Shown in pieces: positions 37,527 through 49,985 of a DNA stretch of 64,000 nucleotides (position 1 is the stretch's first letter; each line of letters begins with the position of its first letter). The notes under the pieces were generated by a model. It searched no databases. It was given only the letters and a program-made list of their open reading frames with translations, and was not told the origin of the DNA. Made by a program: the position numbers and the translations under genes. Source of the stretch: Azolla caroliniana (taxonomy: Eukaryota; Polypodiophyta); the NCBI GenBank assembly GCA_043228905.1, contig JBHGNT010000016.1, forward strand, positions 2,604,001 to 2,668,000, given 5' to 3'.

Positions 37527-39955
37527 TTAGAGGAAAAGCTTGGCATTACATGCGACTGCTTGTGCCCAATGCCGCAATCTTCCTTTCACATCTTTGGGGT
37601 CATCACCTACCGAAACAAATCCAACAAGAGGCTAACATCATGGGATTAAAACTCAAAGTCTCCTCGTCAAAAACATGCATTTATGTACATACATTCATAA
37701 ATACACACACACACACATGCATCGATACATACATAAATACATTCACACACACATACATACATATAAACATACACACATACAAACATGCATACACACACAC
37801 ACACATACATGCATCCATAAATATATTCATACACACACATACATATAAACATACATAAATATATAACATACATACATACATTAACACATACACACACACA
37901 CATGCATACATACATACATTTACACATACATGCATATGTGTATGTTTATATGTATGCATTTGTGTACATACATAAATATATAACATACATACATACATTA
38001 ACACATACACACACACACATGCATACATACATACATTTACACATACATGCATATGTGTATGTTTATATGTATGCATTTGTGTACATACATAAATATATAA
38101 CGTACATACATACATACATTAACACATACACATACACATACGCATGCATACATACATACATTTACACATACACATACACATACATGCATATGTGTATGTT
38201 TATATGTATGCATATGTATACATACATAAATATATAACATACATACATACATTAACACATACACATACACACACACACATACATACATACATACATTAAC
38301 ACATACACATACACACACATGCATGCATGCATGCATACATTAACACATACATCCATACATATGTACATATATGCAGGCATGCATGGTCAGGTACATACAC
38401 ACACGGACACACCAATCAGAGTCAAATCAATATGTATGCAGATCTCCTTGCGTGTAATGAATGCATGCATAATCAAAATGACCAAATGCAAATTAAACAA
38501 ATCTAAACCCTGATTGATCAGGGCCCTAAACCTTAACCAATGAAACCCTAAAAGAAGGAACAAAAAGAAGCACATACCAGGGCTAGAAATCCTCCAAGTT
38601 GGGGTGGAAGGAGAGGATATGGGCGGTGAAGAAGCAGAAGCAGAAGCAGAAGAAGAAGATGGTGCTGCAATGGTGATGAGGGGAGGTTGGAATGGCAGGC
38701 TATGGCTATTATTAGGGTTAGGGTGGACAGAGGAGGTGTGGGTCTTGGCCTTGGCTTGTGTCGGAGAGTCATGGACGAGGTTCTGTGCCACGGCACAGTA
38801 GACCTGCAGCGCCGGCAAGGTCTCACACAGCTCCGCCGGCACAGATGCGTGGTCGAAGCCGAACCCTAGGTCGATGCAGCCCTTCAGCTCCTCGAAGTCT
38901 TCGTCTGTCAGGCTTCGGTTTCGGGTTCGATTCCCTCCTCTCCCATTCCCCACTCCCATCGGACTGCAAATCCTTCTTCTTGATGATGATGATGATGATG
39001 ATGATGGCGATGGCGATGGCGTTCTTGATGAAGACATTGTTGACGATCTGTGTGCTTCTGCTGCTTCTTCTTCTTCTTCTTCTGCTTCATCTGTTCTTCT
39101 TCCCTTCATTGCCCCACAACAATCTGATGAGCTTCTTCCTAGCTCAGCCAAGCTGTTTTTCTTACACACTTTCTTCATCAGATTCTCCTCGCTGCCTCTG
39201 ATGAGATTGACGGATCCACTCTCCTCCTTATTTAGCATGACCTCTCTCTTCCGCTCCCATGCTTCAGCTAGCAGGCTCTCTCTCACTGACACACAAGCTT
39301 TCCTGCTACTGCCATGTCTTCTTCTTCTTCTGTTAAAGATTGTATTAGGTGATGTGTTTCCCGGGATCTGAGTAGGACTGTGGTTCTCATTGCCATCGCC
39401 ATGATCAATATAGTCATCACCATCAGTATTGTGATGTAAATGGCCATAATTTATCGCTCTTTGGACTGAGCCGTGCATAGTCACGTTTAGAGTAGAGTTG
39501 TCAGAAAGACCTACAGTATTCTCATTAGCATTAATACTAGTGCTGCATCCGCCATAGCCTAAATTGCTCAGATCACATAAGGGCTCCGCTCCTCCTTTGA
39601 AAACAGTCAGGGGCTTCCTTCCTTTTGCAAGATCCATGGAAGCAGCAGAAGAAGAAGGGACCTTCATCGAAGCTCCACCATTACCTCCATCATTATCAAT
39701 GAGTGGGAACTCTTCGTCTGCGCCATCATCGTCAAGGGACTCGGCATCATCACTCCATGAATCCCGAAAACTATCTTTAATATGATGAGGATGATGACTG
39801 GGGACGAGATTAGCAGGACAGGTGAGATTGTTGCCGTTGTGAGGAGAGGAGAGGCAAAGGCTCTCGAAGGAGAGATGTGGGCTAAAGGTAGTAATAGTAG
39901 CAGCAGTTGTAGCAGAAGAAGAAGAAGCAGTAGAGAGGGATTTAGAAGAAACCAT
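37527..39955 (-). CDS. DUF1685 family protein
   Basis: Exon 1 (39955-38578) and exon 2 (37606-37527) join in frame to 485 residues. The first 340 residues are low-complexity: Ser-rich, an acidic stretch SWSDDAESLDDDGADEE (67-82), RRRRRHG (209-214), a run of Glu (near 290) and a long Ser run (316-325). The conserved core is RSLTDEDFEELKGCIDLGFGF (from 347, first residues of the motif), LCETLPALQVYCAVAQ and, across the splice site, SSPGDDPKDVKGRLRHWAQA then VACNAKLFL. These are the hallmarks of the plant-specific DUF1685 family, whose biochemical role is unknown. The usual C-terminal form is 'DHPEDVKARLKFWAQAVAC.V', so this copy is diverged but intact. Exon 2 was found by matching this C-terminus; the intron is 971 bp. 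Confidence 0.85.
37680..38395 (+). repeat. TACA/CACA higher-order minisatellite array
   Basis: Built from TACA, CACA and TGCA words. A larger unit of roughly 115-137 bp recurs from about 37857, 37972, 38090 and 38227, each starting AAATATATAAC(A/G)TACATACA. Inverted words (ATGTATGTTTATATGTATGC) inside each unit could form hairpins. The array fills most of the DUF1685 intron. Confidence 0.9.
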
Positions 39956-40097
39956 GGTTTCTTGAGCTAGTAGGGTAGACAGAGATCAAACAGTAGAATG
40001 TATGGAGAAGAAGTAGCCAATTGTCTCATCTCTATCACTCGCTCCAACACAAACAGAGCAGGATGGAGGAATTAACACAGGAAACAGTGTCAGAAAC

Positions 40098-40144
<47 letters not shown>

Positions 40145-40300
40145 CATACAGAAACAGAGAGAAGAGGGGGCTTGGAATGAAGACCACAGTCACTCCACAA
40201 CTCTCTCACTTCTTTACTGCTAAACCACTCATGGTCCCACCACACACACACACACATTCAAAGCTCATACATACATACATACATACATACATATAAATGA
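39956..40300 (-). promoter_or_regulatory. DUF1685 leader/promoter region with microsatellites
   Basis: Upstream of the DUF1685 start: an (AT)n tract at about 40101-40140, a CA run near 40241-40255 and a (CATA)n run at about 40267-40292. The promoter role is positional inference; no TATA box can be separated from the AT repeat. Confidence 0.3.
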
Positions 40301-42442
40301 TATACACTCCAAGCTTTGTCTCACAAAACCCACCCCTCCCGTTCTTGACCAAATGACTTGACCATTGACTGACTAACTACCCCTCCTTGACTAGGTTTCA
40401 TGAGGTTGATTGTAGACCCACCCTTGACCACGATACACTTGCCGTGATCATCGTGACTGGTCTTGTGTGTAGACTATTTTCATAATCCCATACACATGAC
40501 CCCATATAACTCGATGTGCGTCCATTATTTGTTCATTACACCCTTATCCAGTGCATTGGTATTATGATGGTGGCCATGGTTTCGCCTTTTGGGCAACCAT
40601 CATACATCCTTTTCATTGCATGTGTTATGGTGAGCATCGATCCGTATACAAACTTTTCATTATTAAATGTTCCAATGAGAAATTGAAATGTTGCATCGAT
40701 TTCAAAAACATCATGAGGTTTGAACCTCATGATGTTTGGATATATTACATACACCTTATGTTTCTCTGTTATGTTGGTCAATACTTCTAAGAAAATAGGG
40801 AATATTGTGTGCATCCACATTGAAGTATTCAACCATTTAAGCCAATTGAGATTTTACCAATACAAATTGTGACTTGTTTGATTGGATATTATTACACACA
40901 ATACACCTTAATATATAGATTATAGTGCACTAAACATTGTAAATTATAAATGGATTGTGTTGTGTTTCACAATTTGAAATCCCAATGAAAGTAAAGTGGC
41001 CAACATGGAGCAACCGTTTGGATCCTTCTTTAAACCATTAAATCTATTATTGTGTGCATTATTAGTGTTTGGGAATCCAAATGTCATAACGGGATATTTT
41101 CTAGTGCTTCCATGAGATACATAGTTGTTAAGTTTTCTTCTTTTGGATGAGGCACTTGAAATTCCAAAGCATAATTAGATGTTCTTTACTTGAAAGTCAC
41201 TATTGAGCACATTTTCTTTTTCAACTATACCAATGGACTAGCAACCATAATCTTATCCCTAAATAACATACTTTAATGGTCAATGATCTCATCTAACCTT
41301 GCCATGAAAATATTACATACACAACAATGTAGAGCTTAAGTCAAGGAGATATTTCTTCTCATGGTACAAGTAGATATTTCGGTGATCAATCCACAATATA
41401 CATCATATTTTCCATGAATATGGGAAGGATGTGTGTGGATTCTTTCATTCTAATGGAAGCATCCAATTAATCAAGTTTATAAAACTATCTTCATACTTGT
41501 AAATCTCCACCCAATCAAAGAATAAATTGAACATACGAGGGTAAAAGTCCCATTTCACTCACAAAACCTACATGTAGAACAACACCTAGTCTATGCATAC
41601 ATGTTCACCTTCATTGACAAGCAAATAAGCGAATCCATGATTATTTCCCATTCAATCCCACATGTATTTTACGGGCATCAACTTGTATCTCAATGGTTCC
41701 ACGCTTGCAATTACCAAAACCATGGGGCTATCCACTAGGATTCATAAGATCTCCACTAGGCGTAAATATGGAAGTAAGGAAATTCATATAAACATTATAG
41801 AACGTGACACAACAATGAGTTATCGGAAGTTTTTGTCGATGTGTGTCCCTCTTGAAGAGATGCACGGACACAAGGGACAAGAAACATGGTATTGTTAATT
41901 ATGTATGTATGTAGGAGCATGTGTTGTAATGAGATATGGGGGCGGTTAGTGAGTTGGGGACAAAGGATTTGAGTGTGTTGCTAGAGATCCTGTTCTGTTT
42001 GCAATCTTCAATGAAAGGAGGTCTCGAGCTCAAATCCACACAAACAAACATTCAATTAAGGAAATAATTTTCAACCATTTCATTTTGGGAGGGAAAAGAA
42101 ACAACAAGAAGAAGGAAAATAACATTCAAATAACGATCTGAATAATAAATATATCACATTTCAAAAAAGAAAAAAGCGAGTAAAATAAATAATTAAATAA
42201 TTAGAATAGGGAAGAGTTGGTTACATTTCAATAAATAGTCTCTTTGTTTTTTGAATTCGATTGAATAATTCTGTCGTCTAGTTCTTCCTTTTCGTCTTCT
42301 TTTTCATTTTCATGATAAATAAGTTTTTTGTTTTATTATGTACTTCCTAACAAATAACAATAACAATAATAATAATAATAGTATGTAATATGTACATATA
42401 GACTGGTTTATTTTGATATGGCCGCCGTGCCCAAAATAAGAT
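40301..42442. other. Intergenic, nothing recognised
   Basis: AT-rich DNA. A 16-bp near-palindrome around ATCATGAGGTTTGAACCTCATGAT (about 40709-40732) could form a hairpin. No gene was identified. Confidence 0.4.
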
Positions 42443-42474
<32 letters not shown>

Positions 42475-42476
42475 AC
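42443..42476 (+). repeat. (AAAT)n microsatellite
   Basis: Eight AAAT/ATAA units followed at once by the GC-rich block at 42.5 kb. Confidence 0.8.
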
Positions 42477-42504
42477 AAAGCAGCTCAAGGGGAGAAGTTA
42501 GAAC

Positions 42505-43130
42505 GGACCAATAATGCTGACGTGGCGGTGCGGCGGCCGACGCTGACGTGGCGGCGGCAGTCCAACGGTCGGCTGCCGAACGGCCAAGTTTTCAAATCCT
42601 GTTTTCCATCTCTTGCTTTCCAATTCGATTTTATTTCGATTATTTATTTAAAGTTTTTCTTTTGCTTTTGTTGCGGTGTATTTATTTCTACTGCTGTTCA
42701 AAAAAAAAGATGAAACTTGTCACCCATTCAAAAAACTAAATATGTCAAAACGCGAGTTTTTTAATTTCTGATTTTCGAAAAAAGAAGAAGAAAAATGGCC
42801 CCAGTCCCCCATTCAAAAATATACAGTAGAATTAAAAAATTATGTCACCCCAATTTGAAATTGAGAGAAAAAAGGAGCCCAACCTTCCTTCTCATTCTCT
42901 CGAGCAAACCCTCTCTCTCGATTCTCACTAGCCGTGCGTCGATTTTATCGTCCCACTCACTCGTTCCCTCGTCTTTTCCGTACATGTTCTTTCACAAAAT
43001 CATCGGTCGACTCTTTGTGTTGTTCTCACAAGGCTTCACTGCACGACTACCCTCTTATAATGGGCCCGGAGACCTTGGCTTTTTGTTGGTTCTTGCCATA
43101 TGTGTGTCAGTTTAGGCTGTAAATGTTGGG
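42505..43130 (+). promoter_or_regulatory. GC-rich block with two TGACGTGGCG elements, possible promoter
   Basis: An isolated GC-rich patch at 42515-42590 in AT-rich DNA has GCTGACGTGGCG twice (about 42517 and 42541), the hybrid C/G-box recognised by plant bZIP factors. It is followed by CT-rich leader-like sequence (42880-42960) and short open frames, for example from 42795. No recognised protein follows, so this may be the promoter of an unrecognised or decayed gene. Confidence 0.3.
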
Positions 43131-44274
43131 GACCATGGGCTTTTGTCTGTGTTTTGTCTATGCCTGCTGCTTCGACATCTCTTTGCTCAACCCACTAGGA
43201 AAGCACAACTAGGACAAATTCCTAGAAGAGGTTCTCGTAGAGACAATTCATCCTTGCAAATCCTTTTGGAAGCGAGGAGGGGTATTCGCACCAAATAACG
43301 GCTCGTTGAATTCAAACAAAACTCATCTTTTTTCGGGAATAAAAGCTTTGCCTTTTGAACCAACCTTCACACGTCTAGCATCAAATTACATCATTGAACC
43401 CATCGTACACTAAAAATCACCACCCTGATTACATTGTTTTTTCATCACTTCATCAACTCAACCGAATTTCGGAAACCATCAAAAAATTAGAATAAGAAGT
43501 ATAGGCATGTTTGTGTTTTTGTTGTCCATTTTATGAAATGCCTTTGTACCTAAAACCATGTTGCATATTTTGTGTTTTTCTGAGTTTCATGTTGCAACTT
43601 ATCTCAAACTTGCAATTTAGCAATTTCGCAAAACAACAAACCCAATAAGGCCAAACAATATAAGGTGTGTTTCCAATGAGAGACTTTCAAATAGAAACGT
43701 AAATAGCTTGAGCAAGGTTTTGTTCACGAGTATGTACTTGGGATGGAAAATATGTTTAAAATTCTTCCCTTATCAATTTAGATTCTTGAATTTACTCTAG
43801 GAACTTAGTTCCAATTTTTGTTTCTACCATAATTTGTGATTATGGGTTTCATATGCCACAATGTAATTGTTGAAAAATAACGTTCTTGAAAAGGGCATAT
43901 TCATGTTTATTGGATGGAAATGTTAGTTATTATGCCAAAAAATAGATAACGTGCTTATAGTGAACACATCTAAACAATGGAGGAGACAAAGACTATGTTA
44001 TGTAAGCAGAGCAGCTAAGGACGATTGATAAAGAGGGCACGATACAACTAGAGCTCTGGCTCATGTGTTTCCAAGCAAACTCATGCATATACATTTCAAA
44101 GGCTTGAAGTAAAGAACACGCCTTAGAACACGTTGTTTCCGATAATACATAAGATTGAATGTTGTCCTTCTAACTCACTTTCTCCATCGACTACTATTTT
44201 ATTTTGGGAATAAATACTAAAAATAAATTAGTGGTATCAAATAATTGAGAAAAATGATGTAAAACTCAAAATTG
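43131..44274. other. Intergenic, nothing recognised
   Basis: AT-rich DNA up to the poly-T tract that marks the LINE 3' end. Confidence 0.4.
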
Positions 44275-44363
44275 ATCTTTTTTTTTTTTTTTCTTCAATA
44301 GTATTAAGAAAAAACTCCCAAAGGCTACAATTTGAGCTTGTCTACCCAGAAGCTTACCACTTT

Positions 44364-45083
44364 TTATGTACAATGATGTACATTAATCCTAAGACCAAAG
44401 CCAGAAGATAGGACTTTGTAGAAGGTGTTGGAATTTGCTGATGCACACTGCCATGATTTACTAATATTCAAGAAAGGAGCCAAGGAAGTCGATAGTGCCA
44501 TTGAGGCCGTTGAGTTGACTCTGTAAATAGGGACAACTTTTTCCATAAGTGAAGAAGCTTCTTCTTTCTCTTGTTCAGTCTCTAGGGAACCATTCATATT
44601 GTCATACTGGCCATGGACTACTACCAGCAAGTTCTCCCATATCTCAAGCAAGACATCTGAGAGATGCAAATCTGCCGCATCATAAAGTCGATTACATCGA
44701 CATTTCCATAATGCCCATAACGTTATCATAGTCACTGTATTCCAAACCTCGACATATTGCACCTGCTTTCGAGGTTGCTGAAAGGGGCTAACTAATATCA
44801 AACTTCTATTATGTACCATCATTGCCTCCCGAACATCATCTGCCTCATACAACATCAAGCTAGAATGTAACACTCCCCACATCGCCAATCCCCATGAAAA
44901 TAGGCAGCCGACATTGATTGTTGAGAATAACGAAAGGACTTTATTCCATACTTGTTGAGCCAAGGGACAGGACCAGAGGACATGCTTGGTAGTCTCTTGA
45001 GCTTTATGACAAAAGCCACATTGCCGAAGATTGGGTATTACATTCCCTTTCAATGAATGACCAACTGGTAATAATGTATGCAC
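44364..45083 (-). pseudogene. LINE C-terminal zinc-binding (zf-RVT) region
   Basis: An open frame of 239 codons with CGFCHKAQETTKHVLWSCPL (a C-x2-C-x7-H-x4-C type finger), followed by AQQVWNKVL. This is the cysteine-histidine domain that follows the reverse transcriptase in plant L1-like LINEs. The stop codon lies about 70 bp before the poly-A tail. Confidence 0.75.
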
Positions 45084-46191
45084 TTATAGCCATCTGAAGA
45101 GAATAAATTTAGTTGGCCCCTTAAATGACCAAATCCATCTCTAGTAGATTTTCAAATGCAAGGTTGAGACCCCCCAGGTGGTCCAATGTTTCTAAGCAGC
45201 TAGTATAGTTGCATTCCAAGAGAGCAATAATGATCTTCCAAGTTTTAATGAGTACTGAAAGAAGGGAACCTTTACGATCTGTTCCCCCAAGGAATGTAAC
45301 CAAAACCAACCCCCCAAATCCCATGTTAACCTTGCAACATGGTCTTTTGCGTATAACCATAACATATCACACATATGAGCAGTTATTGAAGGATAAGGAC
45401 CGAGCATCCATTTCTTTCTAGTTTTAGCAACCACTCTGATTGGTGCGCATTGCAAGTGCTGTAGCTAACTGCAATCAAAGGTATAAGGCTGTAAACTATG
45501 GTTGTCTAGGACTTGAAAATAAGAAGCGCACTTGTTAGGTGAAACACCCTTGACAACCATTAATGTGTCATTTATGAAGCATCCAAACCACAGGTGTTCC
45601 TACTTGGGTTGGAAGGTTGTAGTAAACTAAGAATATGATGATGATATGCTAGCAATCATTATCTTGGCACCATGAACATATTGTAAATGTGCAAGATGAT
45701 CTTCTTGTGGCATTTACTGAAATTGAGTCCAAGTTCTTACATATGCACTTGGCCCACTATCCAATTTACCCGAGGCAAGGCGAGTTCTCAGGCCCAACAT
45801 TTTTCTTGCATTATCCCGAAATAAAGAATTGGCAAGAAGAGGCTGATTGAGTAGTGCATCCCACGTAGAAGGCATGTCCTTAGGCAAGAATGACTTAATC
45901 ACATCCCATGCCCTTATGATTCCTAGCAAAAATCTATTGGATGCAAGATCTCACCTTACTGTTTGCACATCATTCAAGAACAACCACTTTAAAGAGGGTG
46001 ACCAAAATCCTCCTTAGGACTGAATTGCATCAACTGATTTAGAAATATTCCTTTCCAAGCTTATGATCCTAGAGGCAATCCTTTGATCATAAACTTAGTC
46101 AAGAGGGATCTTGATTGTATCAAAGGATCTATCGAACCCAACCCTCCATTGCTTTTCAGTTGAATTAAAACATTCCAAGCAACTTTGGCTA

Positions 46192-47273
46192 CTATTGGAG
46201 ATCCCTGCCCCCCCCCCCCCCCCCCAAGAGGAAATTACGGATCAAGCTTTGCACTTTCGTTATTGTAGATCTAGAAAATAACCAAACAGATGCTATAAAC
46301 CACATTGAAGCCAACAATACTGAGTTTGCTACTACAACTCGACCTGCAAATGACAAATTTTGGGCATCCCAATATAGTAGTTTACGTTTTATTGACAACA
46401 GTAACGACGATAACATTGCTTCTGGCCTCAAATCTATACCAACCACACATCCCAAATATCGAACTAGTTCACCATGGTGAAGCCATTGGAAAGGAGGACC
46501 TGGATACCATGCATGGTGAGTTTCTTTTCCCACCCAAAGTCCAACTGACTTATTCCAGTTGAGTGATGCACTTGTAGCATTTGAGAAAACTTGCAGAGCA
46601 TCTTGTACCCGGTTGAGATTACCAATCTCCCCGTCAACGTAGAGGGTCATGTCATCTGCAAACTCAACATCCAATACAATAGGTTGTGTAATAGGTAATG
46701 CTATGCCTTTTATACCAGCCAAAGACAATCTTAGTTAGGAGGACAAAGCTTCCCCAAACAATATAAAAAGAAAAGGGGCAAGAGGGCATCCTTGCCTAAC
46801 AGACCTAGAGATAGGACATAGTGGCCCATATCCTACAACAAAGAAAACAGAACTAGAAGCATGCATGATAGGGTGGAAACACCTTTTATCCATGCAACAA
46901 GAAAACCTAATCTTGACAACACCACCTCAAGAAAGTCCCAATCCACTTTATCATAAGCCTTCTCAAAGTCAAGCAATAATACTGCAAGATATTGTTTATT
47001 TTGCTGAGCTAATGCAAGCATTTCCCAGAACAAAAAGATGTTATAAAAAATACTTCTATCTTGTAGAAAACTAGATTGTGTGCCATGAATAATAGATGGC
47101 AACAACGATCGTAATCTAAGAGCAATGGTTTTTGCCACAATATTATACACTTCATTAAGCAATGTTATTGGCTGCCACTTGGTGACATCATCACACTGGG
47201 CATCCAACTTAGGAATCATATATATGATTCCTTTTGTCCATTCTGTAAACATATTACCGCTTGTGAATATTAA
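46192..47273 (-). pseudogene. LINE reverse transcriptase, broken
   Basis: Two frames together cover the palm and fingers. 47252-46833 holds KLDAQCDDVTKWQPITLLNE and DFEKAYDKVDWDFLE. 46728-46192 holds the catalytic FADD box (VEFADDMTLYVDG) followed by SASLNWNKSVGLW and RYLGCVVGIDLRP. The YADD position reads FADD, normal for this class. The part between the frames carries a frameshift, and the C-terminal side ends in a poly-G-coded Gly run. Confidence 0.8.
46207..46226 (-). repeat. Poly-C/poly-G tract of about 20 bases in the LINE
   Basis: A long uninterrupted C run on the plus strand, which gives a stretch of glycines in the minus frame. It is a slippage and assembly-error hotspot. Confidence 0.85.
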
Positions 47274-47735
47274 TGTAAAGAATCGGGTATGATTCTATGC
47301 AGCGGGGGAGAGATGTGTATTATGTGTGTGTGTGGAAAGAGGAGAGGAGATGAGAGAAGAGAGACACAAGATAGATAAGAGAAAATGACGTACTCAAGAA
47401 GAAGGTGTATATTAACAAGGAGAATATAAAATACAAAAATGTAGTATTACAAGGGAGGACAATAGACTCTATAAAAAGTAGGAGGGTGCTTTATATAAGG
47501 TCACCCTCTCACTTCATTAACTCACTACAACACCCACTTTCTCGCTAGAACTTTGGTGAATGTGAAGAGTCATTAGTCATGGGGAATATAGAACTAATTA
47601 GTTATGTGTCATAGAATATGAATTTATGACACATAGTTAATGTGTATAAAGTAGTGGTGACTTTTGACCTTTGATTGCTCATAGATTCTCAAAGGGTGTG
47701 TTCACACTAGACTAGGTTGAGCTTGATTCTCAACA
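47274..47735 (-). mobile_element. Solo LTR inserted in the LINE, ATTAA target duplication
   Basis: A 462-bp block bounded by TG...CA (plus-strand ends TGTAAAGAAT and TTCTCAACA). It is flanked by ATTAA at 47269-47273 and ATTAA at 47736-47740, a perfect 5-bp duplication. The minus strand reads TGTTGAGAATCAAGCTCAAC at the start, similar to the start of copia LTR A, and holds a TATA box (CTTATATAAAG, about 47489-47499). No internal retroelement sequence accompanies it. Removing it with one duplication copy rejoins the LINE frame. Confidence 0.85.
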
Positions 47736-47759
47736 ATTAAATTAACCACTCTAGTAAGT

Positions 47760-48500
47760 GGTTGGACCAAGAAAATCCCAATAATGCAAATAGAAGCCAA
47801 CTCCTATTCCATCTTTTCTCGGACAAACATCCTTACCTAAGGATTTAGCTGCAAAAAAAACCTCATGATATGTAAATGGTTGCAATAAATGGGATGCCAT
47901 TACACATGTAACCTTTTGTTGAACAATTGCAAGGACAACTTACATTGTAAAGATTATCAACAGAAAAAATTTCAGCAGACAACAATTGGTGATAATAATT
48001 CGAGACTATACATCACATCTTAGAGTCATCTGATGTATAACCTCTTAAAAGAAGTAATAGAAATTTGAGGTTTATTTTTGCGTATAAACTGATTGAAGAA
48101 TTCATTATTGACACGATCCTGCCTTTGTGACCATTGAGCAACATTATGGTAGTAAAAGAACATCGAGCGTGCTTCCTGTTGTTCTTTTAGAATGCTTTTT
48201 ACTCATGGCCGCAAATCACAACGTAGCATAGATTAAGTTGGATACCTTTCCAATAGTTGTTGTACTACTGCAAGAGCATGACGCGGGTTGACAATTTTTG
48301 AATTGCAGTGATAAACAAATGTTGAAATTATTTTTGTGAATAGAGTATTTGTATCGAGTATGGCATGAAATGTTACCATATTGCTAAGTAGACAATCATC
48401 CGAGAAGTTGTAATTCGACCATATCTAAGTGATTGACATCCAATGACTATCATCAGATAACAATGAAGGAGGGCTTCACAACTGCTTAGAATATCGTCTC
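47760..48500 (-). pseudogene. LINE linker between endonuclease and reverse transcriptase
   Basis: Frameshifted, stop-containing minus-strand sequence between the recognisable domains. Its presence in order supports a once complete element. Confidence 0.5.
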
Positions 48501-49198
48501 TTAGTAAATGTCACATGTAACTTCAGAGGGTTATGGTTAGAGATAACTGATCCCGGAATAATTCCTAAGGATCCACCTGCCTCATAAAAAACAATACTAG
48601 CATAAAATCTATCTAGTCGAGACAAATTTGTATCAACCACACTCCCATCTGATCTAGAGAACTGAAGGGATCCTTGTATACGTCAAAATGAATGCATCTT
48701 CCATAAATCAAGCAAATCAAAGGCAAAACAAAAATAATCCCAACACTTAGCCTCCCGTCTTGAAATTGTAGTACTTGTACCTCCCATTTTATCAACAACA
48801 TCCTGAATCATATTAAAGTCACCTCCCACCAACCAACAATCCGCTAAAACTGCATAATCAGAAAGAGATAGCCTTAAACCTGCCCTTTTTGACATAGAAT
48901 TAGGGGCATAGAGATTCATGATGCCAACCTTCTAGGATCCTATTTTTACAATAAGGAATTGTGCCCATTTATTCATAATAGTAGCTACTGACACAATGAT
49001 AGACTGCAATTGTTTTCTAATAGCAATGCATAATCTAGCTTGGCGGTTATTGGGGCCAAAGGCAGGAACCCAGAAATGAGTCCACTGTGCTGGTAAAATG
49101 GAGCCATATTTCCAAATCCTACCCATGCACAGGTGATGCTCTTGTAGAAACAGAATATCAATAATAACAACATTAGAAGTACCTAAATCTGAGTGCAA
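48500..49198 (-). pseudogene. LINE endonuclease domain, broken
   Basis: Minus-strand frames contain ILFLQEHHLCMGRIWKYG, then VGGDFNMIQDVVDKMGG, then GSVVDTNLSRLDRFYASI. These are typical of the apurinic-like endonuclease of plant LINEs (QEHH, GDFN, S.LDRF boxes). In-frame stops separate the blocks. Confidence 0.75.
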
Positions 49199-49520
49199 GA
49201 GTCCTTTAAATATGTGAAAGGCTTGACCACCCAGGAAAGAAGATGTAAGGTTTCCATATTACACAGGTTTAAGTGGTGTCCTTTTCTTAAGAAGAACATC
49301 CTAGCGGCCTTTTTGAGCACCCTCCTCAGCTCTCACTTGTTTTTTAAAAACCAAATAGTTCCTTGCATACTTATGCACCCTATGTTCCTTAACCTGCTTT
49401 TGAGGGATTTGAATTGTCAAAGGAACTAGTGAAACTGTGAATTGAAATCCATCACAAGGGAGTTTATCGGCACCCTTAGACATTTTAACACCCACAATAT
49501 TTGATTGACCAGAAACAAGG

Positions 49521-49852
49521 TGTTGAGAGATCAAGCTCAACTTAGTTTAGTTAGTTAGTCAACCATGTAACTTTGTAGTATCCTAGATAGAATCTAGTTA
49601 GAAGTGTTGACTATAACGACTTAAATAGGACCTTGTACTTAAGTAAGATATTCTAGATCCTCCACTCCCAAGGTCATTTAATATAGGACTTACACGGTTG
49701 TACCTATATTCTCCTCACACATGTGCACCCTTGCACATGAGATCTATATATACCTCATTGATGGTATTTTTGTATTTGATGATGATGATGATGACGATAA
49801 TGCTACTTTAATATAGTTACTCATCCCCCATCTTGTGTTGTTCATAAGTGTA

Positions 49853-49894
<42 letters not shown>

Positions 49895-49973
49895 CACTTA
49901 ATCTTGTGCGTAACTTAATCACATAATTAGGTACTAATTAAACCTTCCTTAATTACTTACCTAATTCTTAACA
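49521..49973 (+). mobile_element. 5' LTR of copia element A
   Basis: Runs from TGTTGAGAGATC to CTAATTCTTAACA and is followed directly by TGGTATCAGAGC, the initiator-Met tRNA primer-binding site. It contains a TATATATA region near 49745-49753, a TGATGATGATGATGATGACG run and a TC/CA microsatellite (49854-49893). The 5-bp left flank is CAAGG. No 3' LTR lies in the window; it would lie beyond 64000 or be lost. Confidence 0.82.
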
Positions 49974-49985
49974 TGGTATCAGAGC
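49974..49985 (+). promoter_or_regulatory. Primer-binding site of copia A
   Basis: TGGTATCAGAGC, complementary to the 3' end of initiator-Met tRNA, abuts the LTR. Confidence 0.85.

Larger units (their letters stand above)
44275..49520 (-). mobile_element. Degenerate non-LTR retrotransposon (plant L1-type LINE)
   Basis: A poly-T run at 44278-44292 is the poly-A tail of a minus-strand element. Going 5' to 3' on the minus strand, the parts are: an ORF1 end (about 49540-49301), an endonuclease (ILFLQEHHLC, VGGDFNMIQDVVDK, LSRLDRFYAS; about 49198-48500), a reverse transcriptase (WTKGIIYMIPK, WQPITLLNEVYNIVAKTIA, VLLLDFEKAYDKVDW, VEFADDMTLYVDG; about 47760-46100), and a zinc-binding RVT domain (CGFCHKAQETTKHVLWSCP; 45083-44364). 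Frameshifts, stops and a solo LTR break it. Copia element A appears to cut off the 5' part. Confidence 0.85.

Noticed and set aside
37681-38336. Cys/Tyr/Val-rich and His/Thr-rich open frames on both strands
   Set aside because: They are translations of the TACA/CACA array in the DUF1685 intron.
37680-38395. CRISPR array
   Set aside because: The repeats are simple TACA-type words without unique spacers, and this is a plant nuclear genome.
38758-39371. Plus-strand open frames opposite DUF1685 exon 1
   Set aside because: They mirror the Ser-, Asp- and Glu-rich coding repeats of the real minus-strand exon.
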